A DNA stretch of 64,000 nt from Prorocentrum cordatum (GCA_963575745.1 CAUYUJ010015702.1:60001-124000), one strand, 5' to 3'. Counted from the stretch's first letter, positions 19,402 through 29,820 are shown. The notes: generated from the letters alone by a model not told the origin. Program-made: numbers and translations.

Positions 19402-20045
19402 AGACTAGTGTAAACCCAGGACGCATCAACGAAGATGCAAATTTAAACAATCTCTCCAGACTCCCACTTCATAGGCTCCTACATGAAATCGTGCCAAAGC
19501 ACCGTTTCTGGGACTTCAACGCTGCGGATCAACGTGGCTGTTGCGCGCTGGCAGTCCCCAGTCGTGCCAGAACGCTATTCCTGGGACTTCAGCACCGCGA
19601 ATCACCCTGAGTGGTGCCTCCGGGCAATTCTGAGTCGCTCCAGAAAGCCACTCGAACCGACCACGCGAATCCTTAAAAGCGCTGCACAATGTTTAAGACG
19701 AGTGTGCGCGGCGCTCAGGCGGCACCCACATTTTGAAAAGCAGCCGCCCTCCATCCTTGAAGCTGCTGCAAACTTTAATACGAATGAGCGAGGTGCTAAG
19801 GCGAGAGCCGCATTGAAAACCACTTGCCCTCCATCCATGAAGCGGCCGTAAGCTGTTCAGACGAACGTGCGCGGCGCTATAAGGCGAGAGCCACATTTTG
19901 AAAAGTACCCGTCCCACCTTTGAAGCGGTTGTACAATTCCAGTTTTCAGGATCGGATGCGGATCGAAAGTCTAATGCGAAACGCCTGGCCCGCCATACCC
20001 ACACGTCTGGAGGTGCGAAGGGGAGGAGTTATCCATTTGCAAAAA
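19402..20045 (+). repeat. R1 composite repeat, copy 1 (+)
   Basis: Starts AGTGTAAACCCAGGACGCAT next to a GGA array. It contains imperfect tandem units of about 80-90 bp (GCGCGGCGCT..GGCGAGAGCC, CCTCCATCC, GAAGC) and ends near CACACGTCTGGAGGTGCG, followed by another GGA array. Related copies lie at 24.5, 25.5, 34.2 (inverted), 49.8 (inverted) and, decayed, 21.7 kb. No coding frame is shared. Confidence 0.85.
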
Positions 20046-20049
20046 GGGA

Positions 20050-20465
20050 GGGATGAGGAGGAGGGGGAGGAGGAGGAGGAGCAGGAGGATGAGGAGGAGG
20101 AGGAAGAAGAGGACGAAGAGGAGGAAGAAGAGGACGAAGAGGAGGATGAGGAGGAGGAGGAGGAGGAGGAGGAGAAGGGAGGGAGGGAGTGAGGGAGGAG
20201 CAGGAGCAGGAGCAGGAGAGGAGGAGGAGGAGGAGGGGGAGGAGAGGAGGAGAGGAGGAGGAGGAGGAGGAGGAGGAGAAGGAGGAGGAGAGGGAGGGAG
20301 GGAGGGAGGGAGGAGCAGGGGCAAGGAGAGGAGGAGGAGGAGGAGGAGAGAAGGGAGGGAGGGAGGGAGTGAGGGAGGAGCAAGGAGGAGGAGGAGGGGA
20401 GGAGGCGGAGGAGGAGGAGCAGGAGGAGAGGAGGAGGAGGAGGAGGAGGAGGAGGAGGAAGGTGG
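20050..20465. repeat. (GGA)n purine array
   Basis: About 415 bp of G/A with GAGCAGGAGCAGG and GGAGGGAGGGAG subunits. Confidence 0.95.
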
Positions 20466-20599
20466 GCAGGCGGAGGTCTGAGGGGGAGGGGCCTGGGCGC
20501 AACGCGCCCAGGCGCCCCCTCGGGATGCCGAGGGACGGGGGCCCAGCGCGAGCCTCGAGGATCCGGCGCCGCAGGGAGCCCCACGCTGCTCTTGGTCCC

Positions 20600-20733
20600 T
20601 GGCATCGCTCGGACGTGTGCCTTATTTCCTTCGGCGAGGGCCATCGAGGAGCATCCTTGCCCATGTGGCGAAAAAGCCACCCACGAGACCGAACAAAAAA
20701 AGCACAGGGAATGGACGTCCGAGCGATGGCCAG
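20600..20733. mobile_element. IE-E inverted-repeat element, copy 1
   Basis: The end CTGGCATCGCTCGGACGT pairs with ACGTCCGAGCGATGGCCAG with one inserted base. The interior shares TTCCTTCGGCGAGG, CCATCGAGGAGCATCCTTG and CACGAGACCGAA with the copy at 32,504-32,633 in a kinesin intron. Confidence 0.8.
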
Positions 20734-20779
20734 CAGGGAGCCCCACGCTGCCCTTGGTCGGGGCGCGGGGGCCACGTCC

Positions 20780-20920
20780 TCCTCGTTCTCCTCCTCCTCC
20801 TCCTCCTCTCCTCCTCCTCCTCCTCCTCCTCCTCTCCTCCTCCCTCCTCCTCCTCCTCCTCCTCCTCCCTCCTCCTCCTCCTCCTCCTCCTCCTCCTCCT
20901 CCTCCTCCTCCTCCTCCTGG
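20780..20920. repeat. (CCT)n pyrimidine array
   Basis: CTC/CCT triplets, about 140 bp, between IE-E and IE-A fragments. Confidence 0.95.
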
Positions 20921-20954
20921 CCCCTGCCTCGAGCAAGCGAAACCAAGCAGCAAA

Positions 20955-21100
20955 ACAAGAACAAGCAGAAGCACAAACTCTCGGAGCCTCGCGCGGGCTT
21001 CTCGGAGAACGAAGCAGGCAGAAGCACGAGCTTTCGGAGCCTCGCGCGGGCTTCTTGGATCTGCGCTGGGACGGCTCAGGCGGCGCCTCCGGCGCCGGCG
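20955..21100. mobile_element. IE-A fragments, two left arms in tandem
   Basis: GCACAAACTCTCGGAGCCTC and GCACGAGCTTTCGGAGCCTC head two adjacent copies of the IE-A left arm, each followed by GCGCGGGCTTCT. The second continues TTGGATCTGCGCTGGG and GGCGGCGCC. No matching right arm is seen, so the element is truncated. Confidence 0.6.
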
Positions 21101-21164
21101 CTCCATCTTCCCCTCTGCCTCCCCATCTTCGGCCTGGAGGGGTAGGATTCCGTTTGGGGCCCGA

Positions 21165-21335
21165 AGCTCAGGAGGGAACAAAAACACACCGACACAATTG
21201 ATCGTCGATTCCCCAGAAAAGATGGGAAACAATGGGAAGTGGAGGGGACGACAAAAGCCCAGAAAACATGAGACAAATATGGGGAATCCTGTGATTTGTG
21301 TCTATTTCTTTGTGTGTCCGGTTGTTTCTCGCCGC
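21165..21335. mobile_element. IE-F repeat, copy 1
   Basis: Shares with 31,810-31,975 the ordered words CAGGAGGGAA, ACACACCGACACAAT, ATCGTCGA, GAAAACCCAGAA-type sequence, GATTTGTGT and TTTGTGTGTCC. The ACACACNGACACAA and TTGTGTGTCC ends suggest short terminal inverted repeats. Confidence 0.65.
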
Positions 21336-21687
21336 CAGGGCTCGGTGTAGCGATCGGCACGCAGGGAGGTCCTGATGGCCACGCTAGGAGCTGGCTCTCC
21401 CCTTGCAGCGGCCTCTGATCAGGGCCTCTTCGCGGACGCCCGATCCGATGTGATCCTTCTCTGCCCTGTCCTTCTCCTGTTCTCTCCCCCCTCAGGCATG
21501 CCTGCGTCGTGGACGAGACACGGCGGGAGGTTTCTGGCTGTCTTCGGCCTCCGAGGGCCCCCGCTGGGCCCCAGATCCGTCAAAAACGATTCTTTATGAA
21601 ACGTCGGGACTTGCGAGGACACCACATCGAAAAGCTCAGGACACCGCATGTCTGGGTTTACCTTGCCGATGAGCGACCTGTCGCATC
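21336..21687. other. No gene seen
   Basis: Unique sequence between repeat blocks. Open frames lack motifs. Confidence 0.4.
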
Positions 21688-22110
21688 CCCAGACGTGTCC
21701 GTAGGGTGGGCTGGTCGTGTCGCCTGAGACTTCCTTGCCGTCTCTGACCCTGAAGCTTGAAATGTGAACAGGTGCACGGGATGGAGGCGTCGTTTTCAAA
21801 GTGGAGTTCTGGCTTTAGCGCCCCCCCACACATTCGTCTTCAACGTTGGCAGAAGTTCCATTGTGATGGAGGAGGGTTGTTTTCGAAACGGAGCTCTCGT
21901 ACTACCGCAGCTCGCATTCATTGGCAAAAGTTGCAGGGGTGGAGGTGGTTGTTTTCAAAATGAGGCTCTCGCCGTAGGGCAGTGCGCATTCGTTTTTAAC
22001 TCTTGCGACATTGCAAGGACGGAGGATGGACCCTTGTCGAAATGGAGCTCCCGCCCTAGCGCCGCGCACATTCGTTTTGAAAGTTTACAGCGGCTCCCTT
22101 TTCAAACGGG
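21688..22110 (-). repeat. R1 composite repeat, decayed copy (-)
   Basis: Begins with the complement of the R1 3' end (CCCCAGACGTGTCCG, then GAGACTTCCTTGCCG). It continues with reverse-complement tandem units carrying GGCTCTCGCC-like and GCGCACATTCG words. The other end is too decayed to place. Confidence 0.6.
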
Positions 22111-23154
22111 GCTCTCGCTTGAGGGCTCCTTGAGCTCGAAGACCGGAGGCTCGAACATGTTGACAGCTATCTGTACGGACAGAGGGTGACTCCTTGTCAA
22201 AGCTGGGCCCTCGCTTGAAACTTCCCCTCGTGGCCAGAAGTGTTAGCTCGTGCAGCAAGGACGCCAGTGTAGGGGTGGTCTCTGTTCGAGCGGGTACCTC
22301 GCTGGACACTTCGCTGAATCGTATGAACACACCTCCCTGCATTCCTGACTACAGTCGGGGCCCTGAAGAAGGAACCCTTTTGGTTGGGGAGGGGCTCCGC
22401 GTTCCTTAAGTATTTCACAGCTAGCCTCAGGTTTTCCTTATGTTTTCGATAGGAATTCGAAGTTTATCTTATGGCAAAAAGGGGCCTCGTTCCTGATTTA
22501 GGGTTCCTTAGGTCAACGCCCCGACTGCACTTCGCCAGAAGCATGCAGGGCAGCTCCCTCTCAAAACGGGGCTGTCGCCTGCATGTTAGGCCCCTTCTGG
22601 GCCATCGCTCGGGTCTCGGGCGGCCGCTCGGGACGATCCGGGCACCCACCCGAACGCCCTCGGCGAGGCGCAGCTGCTGAAGCGCGCCCCGAGGCTGGAA
22701 GACCGCCGAGAGCCGACGAACACCCCTCGGCTCTCCGCTCTCCTCCGTTCTCTCTCTCTCTCTCTCTCCCGACAGCGTCGGCCCCCAGAGGTCTCGACCG
22801 AGTGCCCGGGACTGGCTCTTCATCCCGAGTCGTTTCTGACAGTCCCGGGGCCCGGGCGAGGGCTCCCCGATGCCGAAGATTGCAAGAGTACTTTTCGTCG
22901 TTGTTTTGTCATCACTCGAAGGCGTCTGGGGCCTGGGTCTCCTCTCCCTCCCGCGGGGCCATGCAGGACCCCGCGCAGCCCCCGTCGGCACATACAGCGT
23001 CCCAAGGACGAGCAGCACCCTCCGGATGCCTCGCCCAGCCGAGCGGCATCCTCGCAGTCTGGTTCTGGCGTTGCCGATTTCGCTTGATATCGCATGGTGA
23101 TGGGGTCCATCCCATGCCGCTCCCTCCTCAAGTGCGCACGCATCACGCCTCCGA
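22111..23154. other. No gene seen; dispersed repeat fragment
   Basis: The stretch 22,590-22,720 is the inverted form of sequence near 48,840-48,960 and 3,200-3,280 (CTCGGCGAGGCGCAG, CGAGGCTGGAAGACCGCC). A short (CT)n lies at 22,750-22,772. I find no supported exon. Confidence 0.45.
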
Positions 23155-23395
23155 GGGAAAAAGAGGAGGAGGGGAGAGGAGGGAGGAGGGAGGAGGGAGG
23201 AGGGAGGAGAGAGGAGGGAGGAGGAAGGAGGAAGGAGGAAGGCCTCCTCCTCCTCCTCCTCCTCTCCTCCTCCTCCTCCTCCTCCCTCCCTCCTCCTCCT
23301 CCTCCTCCTCCTCCTCCTCCTCCTCCTCCTCCTCCTCCTCCTCCTCCTCCTCCTCCTCCTCCTCCTCCTCCTCCTCCGCTCCTCCTCCCCCTCGG
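23155..23395. repeat. Purine array facing a pyrimidine array
   Basis: A GGAGGA/GGAAGGA tract (23,155-23,242) runs through GGCC straight into a (CCT)n tract (23,244-23,395), so the pair is a long inverted repeat able to fold back at 23,243. Confidence 0.9.
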
Positions 23396-23819
23396 ATGCG
23401 TGATGCGTGATGCGTGCGCGCTCCCTGCTCCGCCTCGTCCGGTCCTCCCTCATCCCGCTCGTCTTCACGTAAGAGTGACCCTTCGCCGGAGTGACCTTTG
23501 GTGCGGGCTCGCGGGGCCCCTCGACGGCTGAACGCGAGGCGATAGCAGTGGCTGGCGCGCTCGGGTTTGGCCCCCCCGCGACCCCCCCGAAATCCGCGCA
23601 CCCAATGAATATCACCCTCGCCCAGGCTCGCCCTCGCACGCCCTCCCGCCGTGGCCCCTTCAGCCGAGAGGCCGCGCCGAGCGCCACACCATGCGCCCCA
23701 GCGGCGCCGCCCCCGGCGACTCGGAGCCGCGGCCCCGCGGCCCGCCGCCCGTTTTTCCAGGCCTGGGCTCGGCGGCCGTCACCAGGAGGCCATCGCCGCG
23801 CCCACCGGCCCAGTCGATC
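23396..23819. other. No gene seen
   Basis: GC-rich unique sequence with a short duplicated TGCGTGATGCGTGATGCGTG. No motif. Confidence 0.4.
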
Positions 23820-24440
23820 CCAGGAGGAGGAGGAGGAGGAGGAGGAGGAGGAGGAGGAGGAAGAGGTTAGTCATTAGGAAATGGAGGAGGAGGAGGAGGA
23901 GGAGGAGGAGGAGGGGAGGGAGGAGGAGGAGGAGGAGGAGGAGGAGGAGGAGGAGGGCGGTGTGAGTGATGGGGGGATAAGGAGGGGGTGGGGGAGGAGG
24001 AAGAGAGGAGGAGGGGGAGGAGGAGGAGGAGAGAGGAGGAGGGAGGAGGAGGCCGCAGGAGGAGGAGGAGGAGGGGGAGCGGGGAGGAGGAGGAGGAGGA
24101 GGTGAGGAGGAGGAGGAGGAGGAGGAGGAGGAGGAGGAGGAGGAGGAGGAGGAGGAGAGAGGAGTGGAGGGAGGGGGGAGAGGAGGAGGAGGGGGAGGAG
24201 GAGGAGGAGGGAGGAGAGGAGGAGGAGGAGGAGGAGGAGCAAGGAGTGTAGGAGTGTAGGAGCGTAGGAGTGCAGGGGCGTACAAGTGTAGGAGTGTAGG
24301 AGTGTATGGGAGTGTAGGAGTGTAGGAGGAGGATGAGGATGAACATGATGCTGATGATGATGTTGCCGATGATGATGATGCTGATGATGATGCTGCTGAT
24401 GATGATGGTGATGATGATGATGACGATGATGGTGACCATG
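23820..24440. repeat. (GGA)n array grading into GTAGGAGTGTAGGA and (ATG)n
   Basis: Pure GGA to about 24,240, then a 10-bp GAGTGTAGGA unit (24,244-24,330), then GATGATGCTGATG triplets to about 24,440. Confidence 0.9.
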
Positions 24441-24481
24441 AGGAAGAAGAGGAGGCGGATGAGGAGGATGAGGAGGAGGAG

Positions 24482-25250
24482 GACCAGTGTAAACCCAAGA
24501 CGCATCAACGATGTCGTAAAACACCCTCCTTCCAGTTTCCCTCTTCATAATAGGGCCCGAAAGGAATGTATGTTCATTGTGGGAAGTGGCTCGTCAGAAG
24601 AAGACCACCGTTTGAGAATTGTCAAGTGTGCCAAAACACAGTTCCTTGGATTTCAGCGCCGCAGATCAGTGTGACTGTTGCGCGGGGACAATCCACAATC
24701 GTGCGAGAACGCTGTTCCTGGGACTTTAACACCGCGGGTCAAAGTGACTGGTCGGCCCTTACAATTGAAATATTGCCAGAATGCGATTTGTAGGACTTCG
24801 ACCATACGAATCCTTGAAACCGCCGCGAACTTGTAAGACGAGTGTGCGAGGCGCTAAGCGCTAAGGCGAGAGCCACAGTTTGAGAAGGAACCGCTGCTGC
24901 AAGCTTTCAAGACCAATGTGCGCGGCGCTAAGGCCAGAGCAACATTTTGGAAAGGAGCCGCCTCCATCTTTGAAGCTGTTGCGGACTTTAACGACGAATG
25001 TGCGCGGCGCCAGGGCGGGAGCCACATGTTGAAAACCGCCCGCCTTCCATCCGTGAAGCTGCTGCAGACTTTGAAGACGAACGTGCGCTGCGCTGGGGCG
25101 AGAGCCACAATTTTTGAGAACGATCCGCCCTCCATCCGTGAAGCTGTTGCCAATTTCAAGCTTCGGGGTCCTAGGTGGCGAGGAAGTCTCAGGCGAAACG
25201 CCTGGCCCGCCCTGCAGACACGTCTGGGGGTGCGACAGGGAGGAGTTATC
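24482..25250 (+). repeat. R1 composite repeat, copy 3 (+)
   Basis: Starts CCAGTGTAAACCCAAGACGC directly after GGA triplets. It has about five 80-90 bp internal units with GCGAGAGCCACA and CCTCCATCCGTGAAGC, and ends GACACGTCTGGGGGTGCGAC before another GGA array. Confidence 0.9.
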
Positions 25251-25264
25251 TACAAGGAAGAGGG

Positions 25265-25530
25265 ATGGAGGAGGAGGAGGAGGAGGAGGAGGAGGAGGAG
25301 GAGGAGGAGGAGGGAAGAAGTCGGAGGGAGGGAGGGACGAGGAGTAGAGGGGCAGGAGGAATGCACACATCCATAGGATTCGGAGGACGAGGAGGGAGAG
25401 GAGGAGGAGAAGAAGGAGGAGGACTGTAGGAGCGTAGAAGCGTACGAGTGTAGGAGTATAGGAGTGGAGGAGTGGAGGAGAGGAGGAGTAGAGGAGAGGA
25501 GGAGTGGAAGAGGAGGAGAAGGAGAAGGCG
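25265..25530. repeat. (GGA)n arrays with GTAGGAG units
   Basis: Purine triplets at 25,265-25,320 and 25,380-25,530, the latter with GTAGGAGTATAGGAG units. The two tracts separate R1 copies 3 and 4. Confidence 0.9.
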
Positions 25531-25545
25531 AAAACAAAGGAGAAC

Positions 25546-26310
25546 CAGTGTAAACCCACGACGCATCAACGATGTCGCAAAGCACCCTCCCTCCAGTTTC
25601 CCTCTTCATATGTCCCGAAAGGAATTGATGTTCATTGCGGGAAGTGGCCCGTTAGAAGGCCACCGTTTGAGAACTCCCAATCGTGCCAAAACGCAGTTCT
25701 TGGGACTACCGCGCCGCGAATCTATGTGGCTGTTGCGTCCTGGCAATCCGCAGTCGTGCCAGACAGAAAGCCGCTCCTTCAAATTCAACGCTACGAATCA
25801 AGTCGACTGGTAGGTCCTCGCAACTCCAGAACGCGATTTGTAGGATTTCGACCATACGAATCCTTGAAACTGCCGCTGACTTGAAAGACGGATGTGCGCG
25901 GCACTAAGGCGAGAGCCACACTTTGAGAAGGAGCCACCCGCCATCCGGCTGACTGCTGCAAGCTTTCAGGACGAATGTGTGCTAAGGCGAGAGCAGCATG
26001 TTGGAATGTAGCCGCGTCCATCCTTGAAGCTGCTGCAAACTTTGTAAGACGAGCGTGCGCGGCGCCAAGGCGGGAGCCACATGTTGAAAGCCGCCCGCCC
26101 TCCATCCGTGAAGCTGCTGCAGACTTTTAAGACGGACGTGCGCTGCGCTAGGGCGAGAGCCACAATTTGAGAACGATCCGCCCTCCATCCGTCAAATGGT
26201 TACGCATGTCAAACTTCAGGATCAGACATTGCGAGGAAGTCTCAGACAAAACGCCGGGCCCGCCCTACCGACACGTCTGGGGGCGCGACAGGGAGGATTT
26301 ATTTAGAAGG
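25546..26310 (+). repeat. R1 composite repeat, copy 4 (+)
   Basis: Starts CCAGTGTAAACCCACGACGC and ends CACGTCTGGGGGCGCGACAG. It closely follows the layout of copy 3 in the same orientation, so the two form a local direct duplication. Confidence 0.9.
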
Positions 26311-26320
26311 AAGAGGTTCA

Positions 26321-26342
26321 ATTTGGCTCAAGTTGGCTCGAG
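26321..26342 (+). other. Relic of dinoflagellate spliced leader, two truncated units
   Basis: CAATTTGGCTCAAG (from 26,319) matches the 3' end of the known dinoflagellate spliced leader, CATTTTGGCTCAAG, at 13 of 14 positions. A second shorter TTGGCTCGAG follows at once. Tandem truncated leaders are the described signature of mRNA that was reverse-transcribed, reinserted and trans-spliced again. The intronless frame downstream fits this. Confidence 0.6.
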
Positions 26343-26494
26343 TTGACAGATCTGCTTACCCTACCATCTATTTTCCCACCCGTGCACCTCTCTCCCTCAT
26401 TGTTTCTATTATTGTGCAGACATCCTTGCCAGAGCATCGTGTAACCTATTACAGCCAGAACACTTGGTGAGGCCTGCTTCAACCAGGAATCCTG

Positions 26495-27399
26495 GTGGGA
26501 CCAAGATCTGAGCACATGGATCTGACCCTCTTGGTGCAAGACTCCTCTCTTTCACTCATCTCTTTTTCTGGGTGCTGGCCAACGAAAGCTGGCAGTCTTG
26601 GTGTTGCGGATTCGCCAGCGGCAGAAGCTTCCGGTTCGGACACGGCGCATCTTGCAGCATTCGCGCAGTCTGACGACGCAGATGGGTCGGCGGCGACATC
26701 CACGCGCGCGCCAGCACGACCGAGAGGCACACGCGTCTCCAGCAAGAGCCACGTCAACAAGGGTGAAAGCCACAGACTGCAAGAGTTGGACAGGGTGAAG
26801 GCTGAAGCGGACAAGGGCGAGGTGGCTCTTCGGAAACAGGGCGAAGACCTCCAAACAAAATGTGCCGGGTAGACAAATTGAGGCGGTTCCAGGTGTTGGG
26901 GCAACTGCAGGAGACGCGACGCTTGCTGGGCTGCTCAGATGATGATGGCGTGGATTCCGTGTATGGAGTGAACGCAGACCAGTGTAACGATTCTTCGAGC
27001 TGCGACGGGTTTTCCGATTACCTTTCTGAGTCGGAATCCGATTCGGACAGGTTTGACCGAGGCATTGGTAGCAAGATTGTTCTGGGTGGTTTGGGGAACA
27101 TCAGTTGGAACGATCTCCTTTCCATATTGGATGATGTTGCGCCCAAGGCCAACCATATCAGAATGAAGGGGTGCAAAGCTGCGATTTTCTTCAATGATTC
27201 CGACACGGCGCACAAGGCTGTTTCAGGTCTCCCCATGAAGGTGCCATTTTTGCAAAGTGAAAGCCAGAGTTTGTTCTGAAAGCCAACTATCCTCCAGTGA
27301 TTTTCCCAGTGGCGACAGCCAGGACGGAAAAGATGACACAGCCGACGTGGGAGTGAGTTACGCTTTGGCAGACGACTCTCACAAAGGGTGAGCGTTCCT
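26495..27399 (+). pseudogene. Probable processed retrocopy, frameshifted
   Basis: I do not recognise the parent gene. Frame 1 (26,495-26,872) encodes an Ala/Ser-rich start and a charged helix (HRLQELDRVKAEADKGEV). A different frame (26,860-27,279) continues with DKLRRFQVLGQLQETRRLLG, an acidic Ser/Asp stretch, and a segment with beta-alpha-beta character (SKIVLGGLGNISWNDLLSIL and NHIRMKGCKAAIFF) that could be an RRM-like fold. A third frame carries on to about 27,399 (FPSGDSQDGKDDTADVG). Base composition is less GC-rich than true exons here, and no splice signals separate the parts. With the leader relic just upstream, a processed copy broken by at least two frameshifts is the best reading. 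A weakly spliced live gene is the alternative. Confidence 0.5.
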
Positions 27400-27919
27400 G
27401 ACGAATTGGGACGTACGTGCAGTGAGACGCACTCCAAATGGCACGCGCGGCTGGTCCTTGCAAAACGTGCCGACATTGTGTGAGTGTTAGACATGCTGCA
27501 CTGCTTCATTGCCTTGCCGTTTCCTCCTTCTCCTCCTCTTTGCGCACGCGTATTTGGGTCCAATTGCGAATTCAGCGTATTGTTTGAGCACATGCCACTC
27601 TGTCGGCCCTCGGGGTTCGACGATTTTCGGTTGGCGGCGAGGTAGACGCGTTCCTTTTACCTCGATATCACTCTTGTCTCAACATACAGGGTTATGGTCC
27701 CAAAGTGGATTGGCCATGGGTTTCAAGGGTTCGTTCAAGCTGATAAGTTTGATCGCGTTGAATATCGACCTTGCCGGCAATATGTAAGCTTCGGCATGCC
27801 AGTTTGCGTTTTCTTCCGTGGTAGCATGTTGTTTAAGGGAAGTGGGTCTTGAGTGCCTGTCTAGTCTTCTGCATTGGCATTCGTTGGCAACCTGATCAGG
27901 GGCGCGTCTGCACAAAAAG
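27400..27919. other. No gene seen
   Basis: Lower-GC sequence following the retrocopy. It could hold its 3' untranslated region. No motif or repeat. Confidence 0.4.
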
Positions 27920-28195
27920 AGGTGTGGAGGAGGAGGAGGAGGAGGAGGAGGAGGAGGAGGAGGAGGAGTGAAGGGACAGAGGGGAGGGGATGGGGGAGGG
28001 ACCGTGGGAGGACGAGGGAGGAGGAGGCGGAGGAGGAGGAAGAGGAGGAGGAGGAGGCGAGGATGGTTGACGACGAGGGAGGAGGCGGACGAGGAAAGAA
28101 TGAGGAGCAGGGGAGGAGGAGGAGGAGGGAGGAGGAGTGGAGAAGAGCAGAGCAGGAGGAGGAGGAGGAGGAGGAAAACAGGGGAAGCTGGGGGA
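27920..28195. repeat. (GGA)n purine array upstream of kinesin
   Basis: About 275 bp of GGA triplets ending 160 bp before the kinesin start codon. Confidence 0.95.
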
Positions 28196-28353
28196 GCGGG
28201 AGGGGGAGGGCTTGGGTCTTAGGGTTGCATCGGCGCACGGCGTTGGGCCCCTCCCCCATACCCCCCCGCCACGCCACTTTTCACCACACTTATCCCACTC
28301 CCCTCCCTCCTCCCCTCCTCTCCCAACCTGCCTCCGAGAAGGCGACCCGCGTC

Positions 28354-28512
28354 ATGTCGGAGAGGCGGCGGGGCTCGAACTGCTCGAACCCCGAGGCGGC
28401 GGCGGCGGGCGGGGCCGCCGCCGGAGAGGCGATCACGGTGGGCGTTCGCCTGCGGCCCCTGCTGCCGCACGAGAAGGGGCAGAAGCCGATTCTGAAGATC
28501 ATAGGAGACAAG
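28354..28512 (+). CDS. Kinesin exon 1 (motor N-terminus)
   Basis: Start of a kinesin, an ATP-driven microtubule motor. The ATG at 28,354 opens a Ser/Ala/Gly-rich leader. From residue 28 comes the family's first beta strand, EAITVGVRLRPLLPHEKG, matching the VRVRP motif of kinesin motors. Exon 1 ends at AAG before a GT donor at 28,513. The next exon resumes in phase at 31,104. The word CAAGGT occurs at both exon junctions. Joined with the later exons this gives motor, coiled coil and FHA-like domain in the order of the kinesin-3 family. An acceptor-like AG upstream could accept the spliced leader, but I cannot place it. The start could lie further upstream only if an exon is missing. Confidence 0.8.
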
Positions 28513-28540
28513 GTTCGGCTCGGCCACGCGCAGAGGGGGG

Positions 28541-28733
28541 TACGGTAGGTTCGTGTCGTGTCGACCGGCGGCGACCCCGCCAGCGGCGTTCAACTTTGAA
28601 CGCCGCGGGCGACCCAGAATCGTTCGATGTGGAACGATTCGGACGTTTCGGAAACGGTCGATCGTTCAAGGTTGAACGATCCCCGCGGTGTCAGAAACCA
28701 ACGCCGAAGTCGGCACGACACGGACCTGCCGTA
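28541..28733. mobile_element. IE-D inverted-repeat element, copy 1
   Basis: The left end TACGGTAGGTTCGTGTCGTG pairs with the right end CACGACACGGACCTGCCGTA with two mismatches, and GGGGGG lies on both sides (possible duplication). Inside are three consecutive hairpins: GGCGTTCAA/TTGAACGCC, GAATCGTTC/GAACGATTC and GATCGTTCAA/TTGAACGATC. It starts 28 bp into kinesin intron 1. Confidence 0.8.
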
Positions 28734-28796
28734 GGGGGGATGGGGGGAGGCTTCCCAGAAGGGGGATGATTCTTAGAAGAGGCGGGCCATCTGTAG

Positions 28797-28860
28797 TATG
28801 TATATAGATATATACATATATATACATATACACATACATCTTTGTATCCTATATATATGT

Positions 28861-28895
<35 letters not shown>
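28797..28895. repeat. (TA)n/(CATA)n microsatellite
   Basis: TATACATATATA-type tract of about 100 bp in kinesin intron 1. Confidence 0.95.
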
Positions 28896-28897
<2 letters not shown>

Positions 28898-29164
28898 TAG
28901 ATGTAAGACCAGCGCCTTCGAAGAAGCAGCCTCCTTCTAAGAAGCCTTCCCCCCTCCCCCTACCACCCTCTGCGCGCCGCCAATCGAATAATGATACTAG
29001 GAGTAATAATAAGAAGACGAACAATAATAAACATACCAATGATCGTAATACTAAGAAGACGAAGAAGAAGCAGACGAGGAAGAAACATTATGATAATACG
29101 AACAAGAGGAGACGAAGAAGACGAGTAAGCATAATAACCATAAGAAATAAAGGAAGGCAAATCG

Positions 29165-29275
29165 GCGTGAGCATCAATTTTCGGAGCTCCTCGCGGACTT
29201 CTTGGACCGCCTGGCGGCGCCTCCAGGAGGGACCAGCGCGGGTCCGAGAAATCCGCGCGGGGCATCGGACGAGGG
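29165..29275. mobile_element. IE-A element, copy in kinesin intron 1
   Basis: Left arm TTTTCGGAGCTCCTCGCGGA, then TTCTTGGACCG and GGCGGCGCC. The right arm has ACCAGCGCGGGTCCGAGAAA and TCCGCGCGG. Nested pairing is imperfect. Confidence 0.6.
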
Positions 29276-29377
29276 CCCTGGCTGCTTTATTCGGTGTCTA
29301 GGGGGTGTCCAGCCTCGGGATATGCTTTCTGGAGGTGCCCGGGTCGCTCCGAACGGCCGCCGGAGGCCCGAGGTTCT

Positions 29378-29436
29378 GATCCGAAGACCGAACCTCCTTG
29401 CGTGAAATTCACGCAAGGAGGTTCGGTCTTCGGATC
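29378..29436. repeat. Perfect palindrome, 29-bp arms
   Basis: Arms 29,378-29,406 and 29,408-29,436 are exact reverse complements around one central A. The left arm starts GATCCGAAGACCGAACCTCC. Confidence 0.95.
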
Positions 29437-29618
29437 CGAGTGGAGGGAGAAAGGAGAGTGAGTTGACAAGAAAATGGGTGAGTTGAGGGGATGGGGTCTC
29501 GGAGGCCCCTTTGAGAGGACCCCCACTAGGAAAGTTAATGGCTCAACCTCCGGTTCCGGCAGCGTGAATTACAGAAGAGTCACGGCGACAGGTTTTGGGC
29601 CGTTTTCGAGGTCCAGGG

Positions 29619-29820
29619 TCGGGCCGGACGAAAGGGGGGGATTGGGAAAGGGGGGGGGTACGAAATTTGCGGCATGCAGCTGGTTTCGGCCCCACCGAGG
29701 GGCCCATTCCTCGATACATAGCCGCCTCCGGCGCCGGGAGGCGCCGGGAAAATCAGCTACGTGAGCTGATTCTCACCCCCCCCCCCCCCTTTTGCTATCC
29801 CCCCCTTTCGCCCGACCCGA
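29619..29820. mobile_element. IE-B element, copy 1 (202 bp, 5-bp duplication)
   Basis: Ends TCGGGCCGGACGAAAGGG and CCCTTTCGCCCGACCCGA are near-perfect inverted repeats, flanked by CAGGG on both sides (29,614-29,618 and 29,821-29,825). The interior shares long words with the copy at 57,793-57,986, such as CATTCCTCGATACATAGCCG and AATCAGCTACGTGAGCTGAT. Here it lies deep inside kinesin intron 1. Confidence 0.9.
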
